This document shows positions 1-8,475 of a stretch of DNA of 30,576 nucleotides, piece after piece. Under the pieces are notes generated by a model. It saw nothing but the letters and a program-made list of their open reading frames with translations. It had not been told where the DNA came from and ran no database searches. The DNA is from Ruminococcaceae bacterium UBA1767 (lineage in GTDB: Bacteria > Bacillota > Clostridia > Oscillospirales > Acutalibacteraceae), in the NCBI GenBank assembly GCA_002315505.1, contig DCGX01000073.1, forward strand, positions 1 to 30,576, in the 5' to 3' direction. Both the position numbers and the translations under genes were made by a program. Numbering within the stretch: position 1 is the first letter of the stretch; every line of letters starts with the position of its first letter.

Positions 1-280
1 AGTAAAGACCGATTTCAGGATAACCCTCACGGAAAGCTACTCTTGCCATTGCGAGATACATACCAACCTCTGAGCATTCGCCGTTGAAGTTTGCACGAAG
101 ATCCATAAGAATATCCTCTGAAACACCGTTAGCTACGCCTACAACGTGCTCTGCTGCCCATGTCATACCCTCGTCCTGCTTATTGAACTTCTCTGCAGGA
201 ACGCCACACTGTGGGCACTTCTCCGGTGCTGTGTCTCCCTCGTGTACATATCCGCATACGCTGCATACCCATTTTGCCAT
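1..280 (-). CDS. Reverse rubrerythrin (rubredoxin-first), partial
   Basis: Only the first 93 codons are present; the gene runs off the left edge. The N-terminus is a rubredoxin knuckle pair: C6-S-V-C9-G and C22-P-Q-C25-G, which bind one Fe. From about residue 40 a ferritin-like four-helix domain begins (motif FNGECSEVGMYLAMARVA, with metal-ligand glutamates). A rubredoxin domain before the ferritin domain is the clostridial 'reverse rubrerythrin' order, a cytoplasmic NADH-dependent peroxidase that removes H2O2 in anaerobes. A Shine-Dalgarno TTGGAGGA lies about 8 bases before the ATG. It sits 23 bases after perR on the same strand, so the two probably share the operator-controlled promoter upstream of perR. 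The diiron domain's C-terminal half cannot be checked here. Confidence 0.93.
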   Translation of the reverse strand, partial: MAKWVCSVCGYVHEGDTAPEKCPQCGVPAEKFNKQDEGMTWAAEHVVGVANGVSEDILMDLRANFNGECSEVGMYLAMARVAFREGYPEIGLY

Positions 281-303
281 AATAAATTCCTCCAATATAA
301 TTA

Positions 304-690
304 TTATTTTTTATTTTGACAGTTTTCGCAAACTCCGTTAAACAACAAAAAGTGAGCATTCACTGTACCATTAACATATTTTTGTGCCTGTTCATTTAAG
401 CCTTCAATCACAGGCATATCGACATCATATACATGCTTACACTCTGTACAAAGCATATGATAATGCTCGTGAGTGTGTGCGTCAAAGTGATCAACGCCGC
501 CATCGGATATTTTCAGAATCGTTCCATCATCCGAAAGCAGGTTCAGATTTCGATAAATCGTACCCAAGCTGATATTCGGCATTTCCGATTTAAGCGACAT
601 ATATAACTCCTCGGCAGTAGGATGATCATATCTTAATCGCAAATTATTGAGAAGAGCATCTCTCTGTCGACTGTGCTTTACACCTGGCAT
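304..690 (-). CDS. perR: PerR-like Fur-family peroxide-sensing repressor
   Basis: A 128-residue Fur-family winged-helix metalloregulator. The ATG at 690 is chosen over the ATG at 723 because an AGGAGGA Shine-Dalgarno sits between them, and the upstream ATG overlaps the operator. The N-terminal half holds the DNA-binding helix-turn-helix (ISLGTIYRNLNLL, about 40-52). Regulatory-metal ligands are H23, D70, H76, H78 and D89. The structural zinc site is C81-x2-C84 and C121-x2-C124. D89 aligns with Asp104 of B. subtilis PerR, which distinguishes peroxide-sensing PerR from Fur (Glu there). The family represses peroxide-defence genes until metal-catalysed oxidation of a His ligand releases DNA. Its downstream partner is a rubrerythrin peroxidase, and a 7-1-7 palindrome overlaps its transcription start, so autoregulation is likely. 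A true Fur cannot be fully excluded by sequence alone. Confidence 0.88.
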   Translation of the reverse strand: MPGVKHSRQRDALLNNLRLRYDHPTAEELYMSLKSEMPNISLGTIYRNLNLLSDDGTILKISDGGVDHFDAHTHEHYHMLCTECKHVYDVDMPVIEGLNEQAQKYVNGTVNAHFLLFNGVCENCQNKK

Positions 691-710
691 AAAGTTGTCC
701 TCCTGAGTAA

Positions 711-725
711 TAATGATAATCATTA
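711..725. promoter_or_regulatory. Fur/PerR-type operator (perfect 7-1-7 palindrome)
   Basis: TAATGAT-A-ATCATTA is a perfect 15-base inverted repeat. The wider 709-727 stretch matches the 19-base classical Fur box at 16 positions by my count. It begins 5 bases downstream of the perR -10 box, so it covers the transcription start. Binding by the PerR-like product of the adjacent gene is the simplest reading. Confidence 0.8.
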
Positions 726-730
726 CTATT

Positions 731-758
731 ATTATAATTGATTTTTATAAAAAGTCAA
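731..758 (-). promoter_or_regulatory. SigmaA-type promoter of perR-rubrerythrin
   Basis: On the minus strand, -35 TTGACT (758-753), 16-base spacer, -10 TATAAT (736-731). The start of transcription would fall in the 711-725 palindrome. Confidence 0.7.
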
Positions 759-775
759 TAGATTTTTGTAATTTA

Positions 776-3700
776 TTATTTATTGAAATCCTCCATATTT
801 ACCAAGCCAACGGTAACCTGTAACACAGCCAAAGCGTCAGATGAGTTAATATTGCTGTCATTATTAACATCAGCGGCAAGGCCCGGATTTCCCTCAATCT
901 TGCTAAGACCTACTGTGTGTTGAAGAATTGCAAGTGCATCTGAAGAATTGACATTACTGTCAGCATTTACATCACCGATAATAATTAATGTGTATTCAAA
1001 GTCTTTTTTATTATCAGTGAGAACGAGCTTATCACCTGTTTTAACTGTAACTGATTTAACCTTAGCCGTACAATCTTCTGTGAGCTTTTCAGCTTTTACA
1101 TCCTTTGAATAAACAAAAACTATTTTGTTCAGCTGGTCAATTTTAACTGACAATGTCTTGAAGCCAAAATCAATTCTGTCTTCATCCCTGGCAACGAAAT
1201 TGAAATTATTACCCTTTGCATAGTCCATAACAGGTGTAACCATAAATCCTGAAACATCCAAATCTTTCATTGGGATACAGTCATAGCTTTCCTTGTCGTC
1301 CTCTTTAGGCTCAACAGCTGTTCGTGTAAATCCGAATGCCTTTTCGCCGAGCTTTGTGATAGTATTCGGAAGAGCTATTCTTTCGTATGAACTGTTTTTC
1401 ATTGTGAAAATGAAGTTACCCAAAGCGGTAATTCCGTCCTCAACAGTAATATCTTCAATCTCGAAATCAGCAAATTCAGGCAGATTTTCAAGTGTGTAAT
1501 CCGATGTAGCACCCTTACCGGAAACAGTAAGGGACTTCAGTTTGCTATCATAAACCCATTCAGCCTCTTCACCGCATTTGCCTGTCAGAATACCGAAACG
1601 ACCAAGTGATTTGAATGTAAATCTGTTTTCTGCAGCATAAAGCTGAGCATAACTGCTTTCGTATCCGTTGATTGTAACGCCTTCGAGCTTTACAATTTCC
1701 CCTTCTTTAACGGAAAAGCCTAAAGCATTCTTGCCGAACTCCGAAACGGAATTTGCAATTGTAATTTCCTTTACTCCGTCAAGACCGAGCAAACTGTTCT
1801 CACTTATTTTTGTAATGCCCTCTCCGATTACAATCTTTTCAATATCGTAATTTGTGAAAACAGGAAGAGTTTCCTTTGTAAATGATGTTGTTTCTCCTGT
1901 GCCCGAAATTGTAAGTGTTTTGAGCTTTTCGTTATAAGACCATGTGGCGGTTTCACCGAAGCTACCCGACGAGCCTGAATACTTGCCCTTTGAAACAAAC
2001 TCAAATTCATTTTCCTTAGCATATAACTGAGCTATTGTATCATCGTAGCTGACAATTTTTAAATCTGCAACCTTAACAATTGCATTCTTTGCATCAAATG
2101 CAAATCCGATTGCATTATCACCGATATCAGCCACCAACGGGCTGATATAAATTTCTTTAACTGCGTCTGCACCTGTAAACGCGAAATCTCCGATTGAGGT
2201 TACACCTGCCTCAATAACAATTCCGGAAATGTAATGATAAAGATATTCCGGCAGCTTATCAGCTGTGTAATCTGACATTACGCCCTCGCCGCTGATTGTA
2301 AGAATGCTGTTATCCTTATTATATTTCCAGGTTACATCCTTACCGCAAGTGCCTTCAAGTGGAACCTTTGAGTCCTCAATTACAAACTTGAAGCCGTTCT
2401 CAAGAGCATAATTTTTAGCACTTGAGAAATTCTCACTTATAACAGTAAAGTTCTTATCAGCTTCACCTTTTGCATTAAATTTACCAATGCATTTTTCTCC
2501 GAGATTTGTAACAGAATTTGAAACATAGATTGAATCCGTAATATTGTAAAATGCATGGTCACCTATTCTCTTAAGTGTCGTACAATCCGAGAGAGAAACA
2601 GTTACATTTTCGAAACCGTAAAAAGCATAATTGCCAATCGAAGCAATTCCGTTCTCGATAACAATAGCTTTTGTGAGTTTTGCGAGCTTGTAATAATCTG
2701 CATGAGTTTCTGAAGTGTAATTCTCTATTGCACCTTTGCCCGAAATTGTCAACGTACCTGTATTTTTATCGAGTTTCCAGGTTACATTTGCACCGCAGGT
2801 ACCTTCAAGTGCCTTTCCGAGCGATACAAATTCAAATCCATTTTCGTCCGCATATTTCTTTGCTGTCGGCAGATCTTCATCCTCATAACCCTTTACCTTA
2901 AAGTCTGCAACCTTTGCTGAGCTTGAATAATAGCCGAAAGCCTTACTGCCGATTAAACCAACAGAAAACGGAATTGATACTTCCTTGAGCTTTTTGCAGT
3001 AATAAAATGCGTTATCGTCAATTTTTTCCACTGATTCTGGAATAATTATTTCTTCAAGACTTGAACAATTAGAACAAACCTGACTCGGAATAGTATTTAA
3101 TGAGTTAGGAAACTCAACCTTTTTAAGAGCACTGTATCTGAATGCACTGTCACCGATTGATGTCAATTTATTATTAAAAGTTACACTTTCAAGATTTTCG
3201 CATGATAAGAATGCTTTTACGCCTATTGTTGTAAGCTCTGCAGGACAAACAAAGCTCTTTAAGCCCGTGTTGCTGAATGCAGACTCGCCGATTGATGTAA
3301 CTGAATCAGGTAAAGAAATTGAAGTTAAAGCTGAACATTTATAGAAAGCTTTTGCTTTTATTTCCTTAAGATTGTTCGGAGCTTTTACATAATACAAGCT
3401 GCTACAACCGGAAAATGTCGAATCATTAATTGTTGTAACGCTGTTTGATATTTCAACACTCTTAAGACCATCACAGTCAAAGAAAACACCCTTGCCCAGG
3501 GTTTTAACTGTATCGGGAATTGTAACGGAAATAAGATTTGAATTCTTACAGAAAGCATAGTTACCAATACCTGTAATGCCATCCTCAATTTCAACACTTG
3601 TGTATCCGATACCCTTCCACGGAACAGAATTCTTGCTATTGTAATTTCCGTTTTCATCATAGCAATCATTGTAGTTCGGAATAGCTCCAGAACCGCTGAA

Positions 3701-3841
3701 GGTAAGAGTTTTCGTAACATTGTTAAAATTATATGAAACACCTGTACCGCTGATTCCAACTGCATATGACGGAACAACTCCCACAACCGCAACAGCTAAA
3801 ATCATTGCAATAGTTAATATAATCGAAATCGATTTTTTCAT
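776..3841 (-). CDS. Secreted BspA-like leucine-rich-repeat protein with C-terminal type I dockerin
   Basis: 1021 residues. Signal peptide at 1-27 (lysines, hydrophobic core, ending PSYA). A BspA-type LRR_5 array follows (roughly 80-330; recurring 'sIgdsAF..c.sL..v.iP.sv..I' units), with more scattered LRRs later. A module of the form CG-x4-W-x10-LTISGxG recurs about five times, near residues 30, 349, 496, 624 and 750, each followed by one or more LRRs. The C-terminus (about 957-1017) is a type I dockerin: two calcium loops, DVNADSNVNSSD and DVNNDSNINSSD, each followed by a hydrophobic helix. Dockerins bind cohesins on scaffoldins, so the protein is probably exported and plugged into a cellulosome-like or surface complex. 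LRRs of this class often mediate adhesion, and no catalytic domain is visible. GAGGAGA precedes the ATG. Transcribed alone from a consensus promoter; no clear terminator separates it from perR. Confidence 0.92.
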   Translation of the reverse strand: MKKSISIILTIAMILAVAVVGVVPSYAVGISGTGVSYNFNNVTKTLTFSGSGAIPNYNDCYDENGNYNSKNSVPWKGIGYTSVEIEDGITGIGNYAFCKNSNLISVTIPDTVKTLGKGVFFDCDGLKSVEISNSVTTINDSTFSGCSSLYYVKAPNNLKEIKAKAFYKCSALTSISLPDSVTSIGESAFSNTGLKSFVCPAELTTIGVKAFLSCENLESVTFNNKLTSIGDSAFRYSALKKVEFPNSLNTIPSQVCSNCSSLEEIIIPESVEKIDDNAFYYCKKLKEVSIPFSVGLIGSKAFGYYSSSAKVADFKVKGYEDEDLPTAKKYADENGFEFVSLGKALEGTCGANVTWKLDKNTGTLTISGKGAIENYTSETHADYYKLAKLTKAIVIENGIASIGNYAFYGFENVTVSLSDCTTLKRIGDHAFYNITDSIYVSNSVTNLGEKCIGKFNAKGEADKNFTVISENFSSAKNYALENGFKFVIEDSKVPLEGTCGKDVTWKYNKDNSILTISGEGVMSDYTADKLPEYLYHYISGIVIEAGVTSIGDFAFTGADAVKEIYISPLVADIGDNAIGFAFDAKNAIVKVADLKIVSYDDTIAQLYAKENEFEFVSKGKYSGSSGSFGETATWSYNEKLKTLTISGTGETTSFTKETLPVFTNYDIEKIVIGEGITKISENSLLGLDGVKEITIANSVSEFGKNALGFSVKEGEIVKLEGVTINGYESSYAQLYAAENRFTFKSLGRFGILTGKCGEEAEWVYDSKLKSLTVSGKGATSDYTLENLPEFADFEIEDITVEDGITALGNFIFTMKNSSYERIALPNTITKLGEKAFGFTRTAVEPKEDDKESYDCIPMKDLDVSGFMVTPVMDYAKGNNFNFVARDEDRIDFGFKTLSVKIDQLNKIVFVYSKDVKAEKLTEDCTAKVKSVTVKTGDKLVLTDNKKDFEYTLIIIGDVNADSNVNSSDALAILQHTVGLSKIEGNPGLAADVNNDSNINSSDALAVLQVTVGLVNMEDFNK

Positions 3842-3870
3842 AATATCATCTCCTCGGTATAATCATATAT

Positions 3871-3899
3871 ATTATAATCTTTTTCACATAAACTGTCAA
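3871..3899 (-). promoter_or_regulatory. Consensus sigmaA promoter of the LRR-dockerin gene
   Basis: Minus strand: TTGACA (3899-3894), 17-base spacer, TATAAT (3876-3871), a perfect match in both boxes. It predicts strong transcription of the LRR-dockerin gene. It lies back to back with the promoter of the oxidoreductase at 4000. Confidence 0.8.
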
Positions 3900-3925
3900 T
3901 AAATATATATCTACTACTGTTCCTG

Positions 3926-3953
3926 TTGACATTGGCTTAAGTTATGGTAAAAT
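3926..3953 (+). promoter_or_regulatory. SigmaA-type promoter of the oxidoreductase-EamA operon
   Basis: TTGACA (3926-3931), 16-base spacer, TAAAAT (3948-3953), about 45 bases before the chosen start codon at 4000. Confidence 0.75.
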
Positions 3954-3999
3954 ACTCTTGTAACAAAAGTTGCAACTATAGATGAATGGAGCGTTTCTA

Positions 4000-5148
4000 A
4001 TGAAAAAAATAAAAGTCGGCATTGCCGGATGCCGTGGACTTTCTACTATTGTCGGACTTAAAAGTATTCCCGACGTTGAGATTACTGCAATGTGCGATCT
4101 TGATGAAGAGCATTTGAATTCCGCCGCTGAAAAAATCGGCGGTGATATTAAGAAATACAGAATTTTTGACGATATGATTGAGTCTGACATAGATGCAGTT
4201 ATTATCGCAACACCGATGCAGTGCCATGTTCCGCAGGCTATTGCCGCAATGGAAGCAGGTAAACACGTTATGTGCGAGGTTACCGCAGGTGTTTCAATCG
4301 ATGAGCTTTTCTGGCTTTGCGAAACAGTTGAAAAGTACAAGAAAATTTATATGTTTGCTGAAAACTATATCTATGCACCACAGGTTCAGCTTGTCAAAAA
4401 TATGGTTCAGCAGGGAATTTTCGGCGACCCATATTACGCAGAGGGCGCATATCTTCACAACATCACAGATCTTTTTGTTTATCCTAATGGTAAAACCTCT
4501 TGGAGATCATACTGGCAATGCGGTAAACGTGGTAATTTCTACCCTACACACAGCATAGGTCCAGTTATGCAGTGGTTCCCGGGCGACAGAGTTACTGAAA
4601 TTTCAACATTCTCACCCGGAATTCGTCACTCACACGGACTCAAGCAGGACAGTGGAACAACAACAATGTGCCGCACCGCAAACGGCAAACTCCTTAGTAT
4701 CCGCACTGATTGTATGTCACCCAGACCGCACAAAATGGATACATACCTTCTTCAGGGTACAAAGGGTATCTTTGAATCCGGTCTTGACGAAAGTGACGGA
4801 GTAAACGGTTTCCTTGACAGAGTTTCCTTTATCGGTGAAGATAATCCCGAGAAGAACATGAAATGGGAAAAACTCACTAACTACAATATGTATCTTCCCG
4901 AGCGCTACAAAAATGCTACAAAGGAACAGCTTGAAGCAGGTCATCGTGGCGGAGATTTCTTCATTGTTGAAGATTTCATCAATGCTATACGTTCAAATAC
5001 CCAGCCGGAGCTTGACGTTTACAAGGCTTGCGAATGGACAGCAGTAGGTCTTCTTTCCACTCTTTCTGTTACAAATAACGGCAAAACAATTGAAGTTCCT
5101 AATTTCAGACCCAATATGCCGCTTGACGAAAAGAAGATTAAATTATGA
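4000..5148 (+). CDS. Gfo/Idh/MocA-family NAD(P)-dependent protein, GH109-like
   Basis: 382 residues starting at the ATG at 4000, which has GGAG 8 bases upstream; the ATG at 3982 lacks a Shine-Dalgarno. An N-terminal Rossmann fold shows G7-I-A-G10-C-R-G13 and an acidic end of strand 2 (MCDLDEEH). The usual EKP motif is replaced by CEVTAGVS, followed by FAENYIY, as I recall for the GH109 branch. Y181-P-T-H184 matches the YPTH segment that in GH109 (NAD-dependent alpha-N-acetylgalactosaminidase) carries the Tyr and His implicated in catalysis. It could therefore be an NAD-dependent glycosidase, or an oxidoreductase on a sugar derivative. It is soluble with no signal peptide. It overlaps the transporter gene by ATGA, implying coupled translation, and faces a sialidase-like gene. 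The substrate is unknown. Confidence 0.82.
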   Translation: MKKIKVGIAGCRGLSTIVGLKSIPDVEITAMCDLDEEHLNSAAEKIGGDIKKYRIFDDMIESDIDAVIIATPMQCHVPQAIAAMEAGKHVMCEVTAGVSIDELFWLCETVEKYKKIYMFAENYIYAPQVQLVKNMVQQGIFGDPYYAEGAYLHNITDLFVYPNGKTSWRSYWQCGKRGNFYPTHSIGPVMQWFPGDRVTEISTFSPGIRHSHGLKQDSGTTTMCRTANGKLLSIRTDCMSPRPHKMDTYLLQGTKGIFESGLDESDGVNGFLDRVSFIGEDNPEKNMKWEKLTNYNMYLPERYKNATKEQLEAGHRGGDFFIVEDFINAIRSNTQPELDVYKACEWTAVGLLSTLSVTNNGKTIEVPNFRPNMPLDEKKIKL

Positions 5149-5996
5149 TATATTACGGGATAGTATCAGCGGCCGTTGTGATGTTCAGCTTTATGTTTCT
5201 GTTCACTCAACGGTACGAAAAAGAAAGTGGAAACAGTATTCGTGCAACACTGATTTTCAGCATTTTCGCAAATATTGCGGGCTTGATTGTTCTTCTTATC
5301 ATTAATAAACTGCAATTTCAGTTTACTCCGTTTTCTGCACTGACAGCACTTGTTCAAGCAATTGTATTAGTGTCGTATTACTTTTGCAGTATCAAATCCT
5401 TTAACAAAATCAACCTTTCACTTTATTCTGTAATATGTATGCTTGGAGGAATGGTACTCCCCTTCATTGCAGGAATCGTATTTTGGAACGAGGAGCTTTC
5501 AATCGGCAAAGCAATTTGCTTTGCGGCTATCGCAATTTCATTGTTCTTAACTATAAAAAAAGACAGTGCAGGCTCAGGATGGATTTATTACATTGGTGTG
5601 TTTTTTCTCAACGGACTTTATGGTGTAATCTCCACATTTTACAGCAAAGGTGAATATCCAAAGGCTGACACCGCAGGTTATTCCGCACAGCTTGCGTTGT
5701 TCACTACAGTTATCTGTTCAGTTCTTCTTTTGTTTACCAAAGGTAAGAACAAAAAGCCGACAAAGAAGGCTGTATTTTATTCTTCGGGTTACGGACTTCT
5801 GAGCAATATCGGCAACTTCCTTTCGCTTGTCGGATTAAGCAAGCTACCCGCAACCGCTCAGTTCCCGTTTGTAACGGGCGGAACAATGATTGTTTCTACA
5901 ATAATCTGCTTTTTCACCCCGAATAAGCCGAGTAAGCGAGAAATCATCGCTGTTGCACTTTCGTTTGCAGGACTTATTGCATTAGTTTTATTATAA
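5145..5996 (+). CDS. DMT-superfamily (EamA-like) transporter
   Basis: 283 residues of almost continuous hydrophobic helices, about ten membrane segments, as in drug/metabolite (EamA-type) permeases. The two halves are separated by a short basic loop (TKGKNKKPTKKA, about 195-206). The second-half segment SLVGLSKLPATAQFPFVTGG and the C-terminal 'FAGLIALVLL' are typical of the fold. The start codon overlaps the stop of the preceding gene (ATGA), so the pair is one transcriptional and translational unit. It may import or export the compound handled by that enzyme; substrate cannot be read from sequence. A strong terminator follows at once. Confidence 0.85.
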   Translation: MIYYGIVSAAVVMFSFMFLFTQRYEKESGNSIRATLIFSIFANIAGLIVLLIINKLQFQFTPFSALTALVQAIVLVSYYFCSIKSFNKINLSLYSVICMLGGMVLPFIAGIVFWNEELSIGKAICFAAIAISLFLTIKKDSAGSGWIYYIGVFFLNGLYGVISTFYSKGEYPKADTAGYSAQLALFTTVICSVLLLFTKGKNKKPTKKAVFYSSGYGLLSNIGNFLSLVGLSKLPATAQFPFVTGGTMIVSTIICFFTPNKPSKREIIAVALSFAGLIALVLL

Positions 5997-6000
5997 GAGA

Positions 6001-6033
6001 ATCACGCAAGCTTTACGGCTTGCGTGATTTTTT
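6001..6033 (+). terminator. Intrinsic terminator after the EamA gene
   Basis: An 11-base-pair perfect stem (ATCACGCAAGC with GCTTGCGTGAT, loop TTTACG) runs directly into six T. It ends at the stop codon of the convergent MFS gene. Confidence 0.92.
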
Positions 6034-7195
6034 ATCTTAAAATATTCTTTTTGTTCTTACAATAAACAAAGTACACTATACCCGAAGCAACCTGCATTAC
6101 TCCTGCTGTAATCCATGTAAACGTAGCACCGAATTTATTAACCATTGGCACGCAAAGTACACTTGCAAGAAATGTGCCTGCGGTATTAAGAAGTATTCTC
6201 CAGCCGTTATACTGACCGACAACTTCATAGTCAACAATTCTTGTAACAAGCACAGGTACTGCAACATTGACAATCATCAGGCAGAAATATGCAATGCCGT
6301 AGCAAATCAGAAAACCTGTTGAATCAAGCATTCCCATCAATGACGCTGAGCCTAATATTCCGATACTGAAAAGCAGAATCAGTATCGGTTCTTTATTTGT
6401 AAATTTCGTGTACAAATAATTTGCAGGGATGCTTACAATCTGCGTTAAAACAATTAAAATACCTGCACTCTCTGAATTGAGCTTGTCATCTGCATATCCG
6501 ATTGTAACAGCCATGCCTATTATTCCTGCACAAAAGCCTCGGATTAAATTCGGAATAATCAAAACTGTAAACGGCTTGTATTTCAGCAAAAATATCTTTT
6601 TCTTCTCTTCGGACACAGGAATATTATCAATCTGTTTGTATGATGCCGTCATCACTGCAAACGCAATTGCACCGACAGTTACTATCGGATAGAAAAATTT
6701 CATTGTCGGGAAATATCCTATTTTCTTCTGAAGCATTGAAAGTGAAAAGGTCAGTGCCAGCATAAATGCGGCCGCTATTCCACCTGAAATACCTGTCCAT
6801 TTGCCGTAATTCTGCATATCCATTATATGATAGGGTATTTTATAAGCAAGAACATTGTAAAGACCGACAGCAATATATGCTGTTATTCCGAAAACCATCA
6901 TTAAAACAAAACTGCTACCTTTGAAGCACATCACCGACATCAGCACAAGCAGAGGAACATACATCAGATTCGACGAAGCAGTCAGTTTGATGATATTTTT
7001 TACTCTATCAACATATCTCGAAAAGATAAATATTACCGCCATCTGCACAAACTGCATTATCGAAACATACTGACCGACCTTTTCTTCAGAAAATCCTTTT
7101 TCAAGCAAAAACGTCTGAAGCATTGCACCGATTATGACGGTTGAAATAAGTGTCCAAAGCACATTGTTTATTATGTATTTTGATTTTTGTGACAT
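6032..7195 (-). CDS. MFS transporter
   Basis: 387 residues with about 12 hydrophobic segments. A conserved MFS loop-2/3-type motif 'FSRYVDRVKNIIK' is near residue 58, and a basic central loop (SEEKKKIFLLKYKP) lies between the two six-helix halves. It is an inner-membrane transporter, probably for a small organic solute. AAGGGGA lies 5 bases before the ATG. It starts 20 bases after the sialidase-like gene on the same strand, so the two are very likely one operon and the transporter may carry that enzyme's substrate or product. Substrate not determinable. Confidence 0.88.
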   Translation of the reverse strand: MSQKSKYIINNVLWTLISTVIIGAMLQTFLLEKGFSEEKVGQYVSIMQFVQMAVIFIFSRYVDRVKNIIKLTASSNLMYVPLLVLMSVMCFKGSSFVLMMVFGITAYIAVGLYNVLAYKIPYHIMDMQNYGKWTGISGGIAAAFMLALTFSLSMLQKKIGYFPTMKFFYPIVTVGAIAFAVMTASYKQIDNIPVSEEKKKIFLLKYKPFTVLIIPNLIRGFCAGIIGMAVTIGYADDKLNSESAGILIVLTQIVSIPANYLYTKFTNKEPILILLFSIGILGSASLMGMLDSTGFLICYGIAYFCLMIVNVAVPVLVTRIVDYEVVGQYNGWRILLNTAGTFLASVLCVPMVNKFGATFTWITAGVMQVASGIVYFVYCKNKKNILR

Positions 7196-7215
7196 ACTAA
7201 TCCCCTTATGTCAGA

Positions 7216-8316
7216 TTACTCAAGTGTTATTTTTCGTATTCTTGTGCGTGTCAGACACATTCCGTCTTCTTCACCGCCACAGCAATAAGAAAGCAATATT
7301 TCTTTTTCGTTTAAAAAGTACAAAGCAGGATAACAATAACCGTGGGTAGGCTCATCCTCAAGCACAATAAACTCCGAGAAATTAATTCCGTCATCGCTCT
7401 GCGCCATTACAAGTGGTGTCCTGCCTGCATTAACCCATTTTGAATTCGGATTTATTCTGCCGTTGTAGTTCGGAATCGGGTTCCACACAGCGTAACAAAT
7501 ATTGCTATGAGGATTTCTGCGAATGAGCATCGGAGAATCGGGAGATGTGAATCTCGATTGAACGGGCTTTGTCCATGTTCTTCCCTCGTCTGACGAAAAG
7601 CTCTCATACTGAAACATTCTGTCGGTACGAAAATAGCCGTAAAGTCTTCCGTCGGGTAAAACTTCAATTCCCGGTTCCTGGAGTCCTGTATTTGAATGAC
7701 CCGGATAAGGCATAGAAATAATATTCGGCAGCTCTTCAAAATTCTGTGCGTGCTCATCGCCGCTGAAAACTGCTGTCTTTCCAAAATATTCAGGAGTCCT
7801 AATCTTGTCTTTTCCTGTAACAATCTTGTGGCAGGCAAGCGGAAGTAAAATTCTGCCGCTGTTCGTCACGCAAACTCTTGAATTATTCATTACGTAATAT
7901 ATTCCGCGTTTCAGCGGAACGCAAAGCTCTGCTTCACCAAAATGTTTTTCATCCTCTGTTGCTCTGCGAAGAAACACAACTGACCTCGGGTCGTATTTTG
8001 CGAGATAAAACAGGCAAAGAGTCCCGTCGGGAATTCTGCAAAGAGAAACACTCATTATATTTTTAGTTTTGTGAGACTCTGCAGTTGCAAGTAAATACGG
8101 TAAATGCTCAAAAGTTTTTCCACCGTCAGTTGAAATCATTCCCGCAATATTGCAGGCGGCATCATCGTCAGCATCATCACCTGTATATTTACTGTATGCA
8201 AACAAAATAGAACCATCACGAAGCAATGCGAAATCGCCCTCGCTGTTTCGGGGATTGTTTTCGCCACGTGGAAGCTCCGCTGATATCGTAAAATCTTTAA
8301 TCTTAATCTTATCCAT
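7216..8316 (-). CDS. Sialidase-like BNR/Asp-box beta-propeller protein (cytoplasmic)
   Basis: 366 residues without a signal peptide. Three Asp-box-like turns mark propeller blades: STDGGKTF (62-69), SSDEGRTW (about 239) and SDDGINF (about 305). Conserved segments NPRNSEGDF near the N-terminus and GLQEPGIEVLPDGRLYGYFR in the middle are typical of bacterial exo-alpha-sialidase-like (GH33-related fold) proteins. A classical FRIP motif was not found, so sialidase activity is uncertain; glycoside hydrolase or lyase action on another sugar acid is possible. The lack of export suggests it acts on an imported oligosaccharide. GGGAGGG precedes the ATG. It is co-transcribed with the MFS gene and convergent with the GH109-like/EamA pair. 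Confidence 0.83.
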   Translation of the reverse strand: MDKIKIKDFTISAELPRGENNPRNSEGDFALLRDGSILFAYSKYTGDDADDDAACNIAGMISTDGGKTFEHLPYLLATAESHKTKNIMSVSLCRIPDGTLCLFYLAKYDPRSVVFLRRATEDEKHFGEAELCVPLKRGIYYVMNNSRVCVTNSGRILLPLACHKIVTGKDKIRTPEYFGKTAVFSGDEHAQNFEELPNIISMPYPGHSNTGLQEPGIEVLPDGRLYGYFRTDRMFQYESFSSDEGRTWTKPVQSRFTSPDSPMLIRRNPHSNICYAVWNPIPNYNGRINPNSKWVNAGRTPLVMAQSDDGINFSEFIVLEDEPTHGYCYPALYFLNEKEILLSYCCGGEEDGMCLTRTRIRKITLE

Positions 8317-8340
8317 ATTATCCCTCCCGACATTTTTATT

Positions 8341-8369
8341 ATTATAGCATTTTGCTTTGCGTTAGTAAA
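8341..8369 (-). promoter_or_regulatory. Probable promoter of the sialidase-like/MFS operon
   Basis: Minus strand: TATAAT (8346-8341) with a weak -35 TTTACT (8369-8364) at 17 bases. The weak -35 would fit a gene needing an activator, which is inference. Confidence 0.5.
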
Positions 8370-8447
8370 TAATTTATTCGGTAATCTTTCAGCTTTCTTT
8401 TATTCCTTAACGTCATACTTATATGCTAAATAGTATATTTACTTTTT

Positions 8448-8475
8448 TTGAAAAAAATTATATAATTATTATACT
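8448..8475 (+). promoter_or_regulatory. Promoter of the APC permease gene
   Basis: TTGAAA (8448-8453), 16-base spacer, TATACT (8470-8475). A 6-3-6 palindrome TAAATA-GTA-TATTTA (8427-8441) sits just upstream of the -35. Confidence 0.55.

Noticed and set aside
3385..3792. 135-codon open frame on the same strand within the LRR-dockerin gene
   Set aside because: It is an alternate frame of a repeat-rich coding region and lacks its own translation signals.
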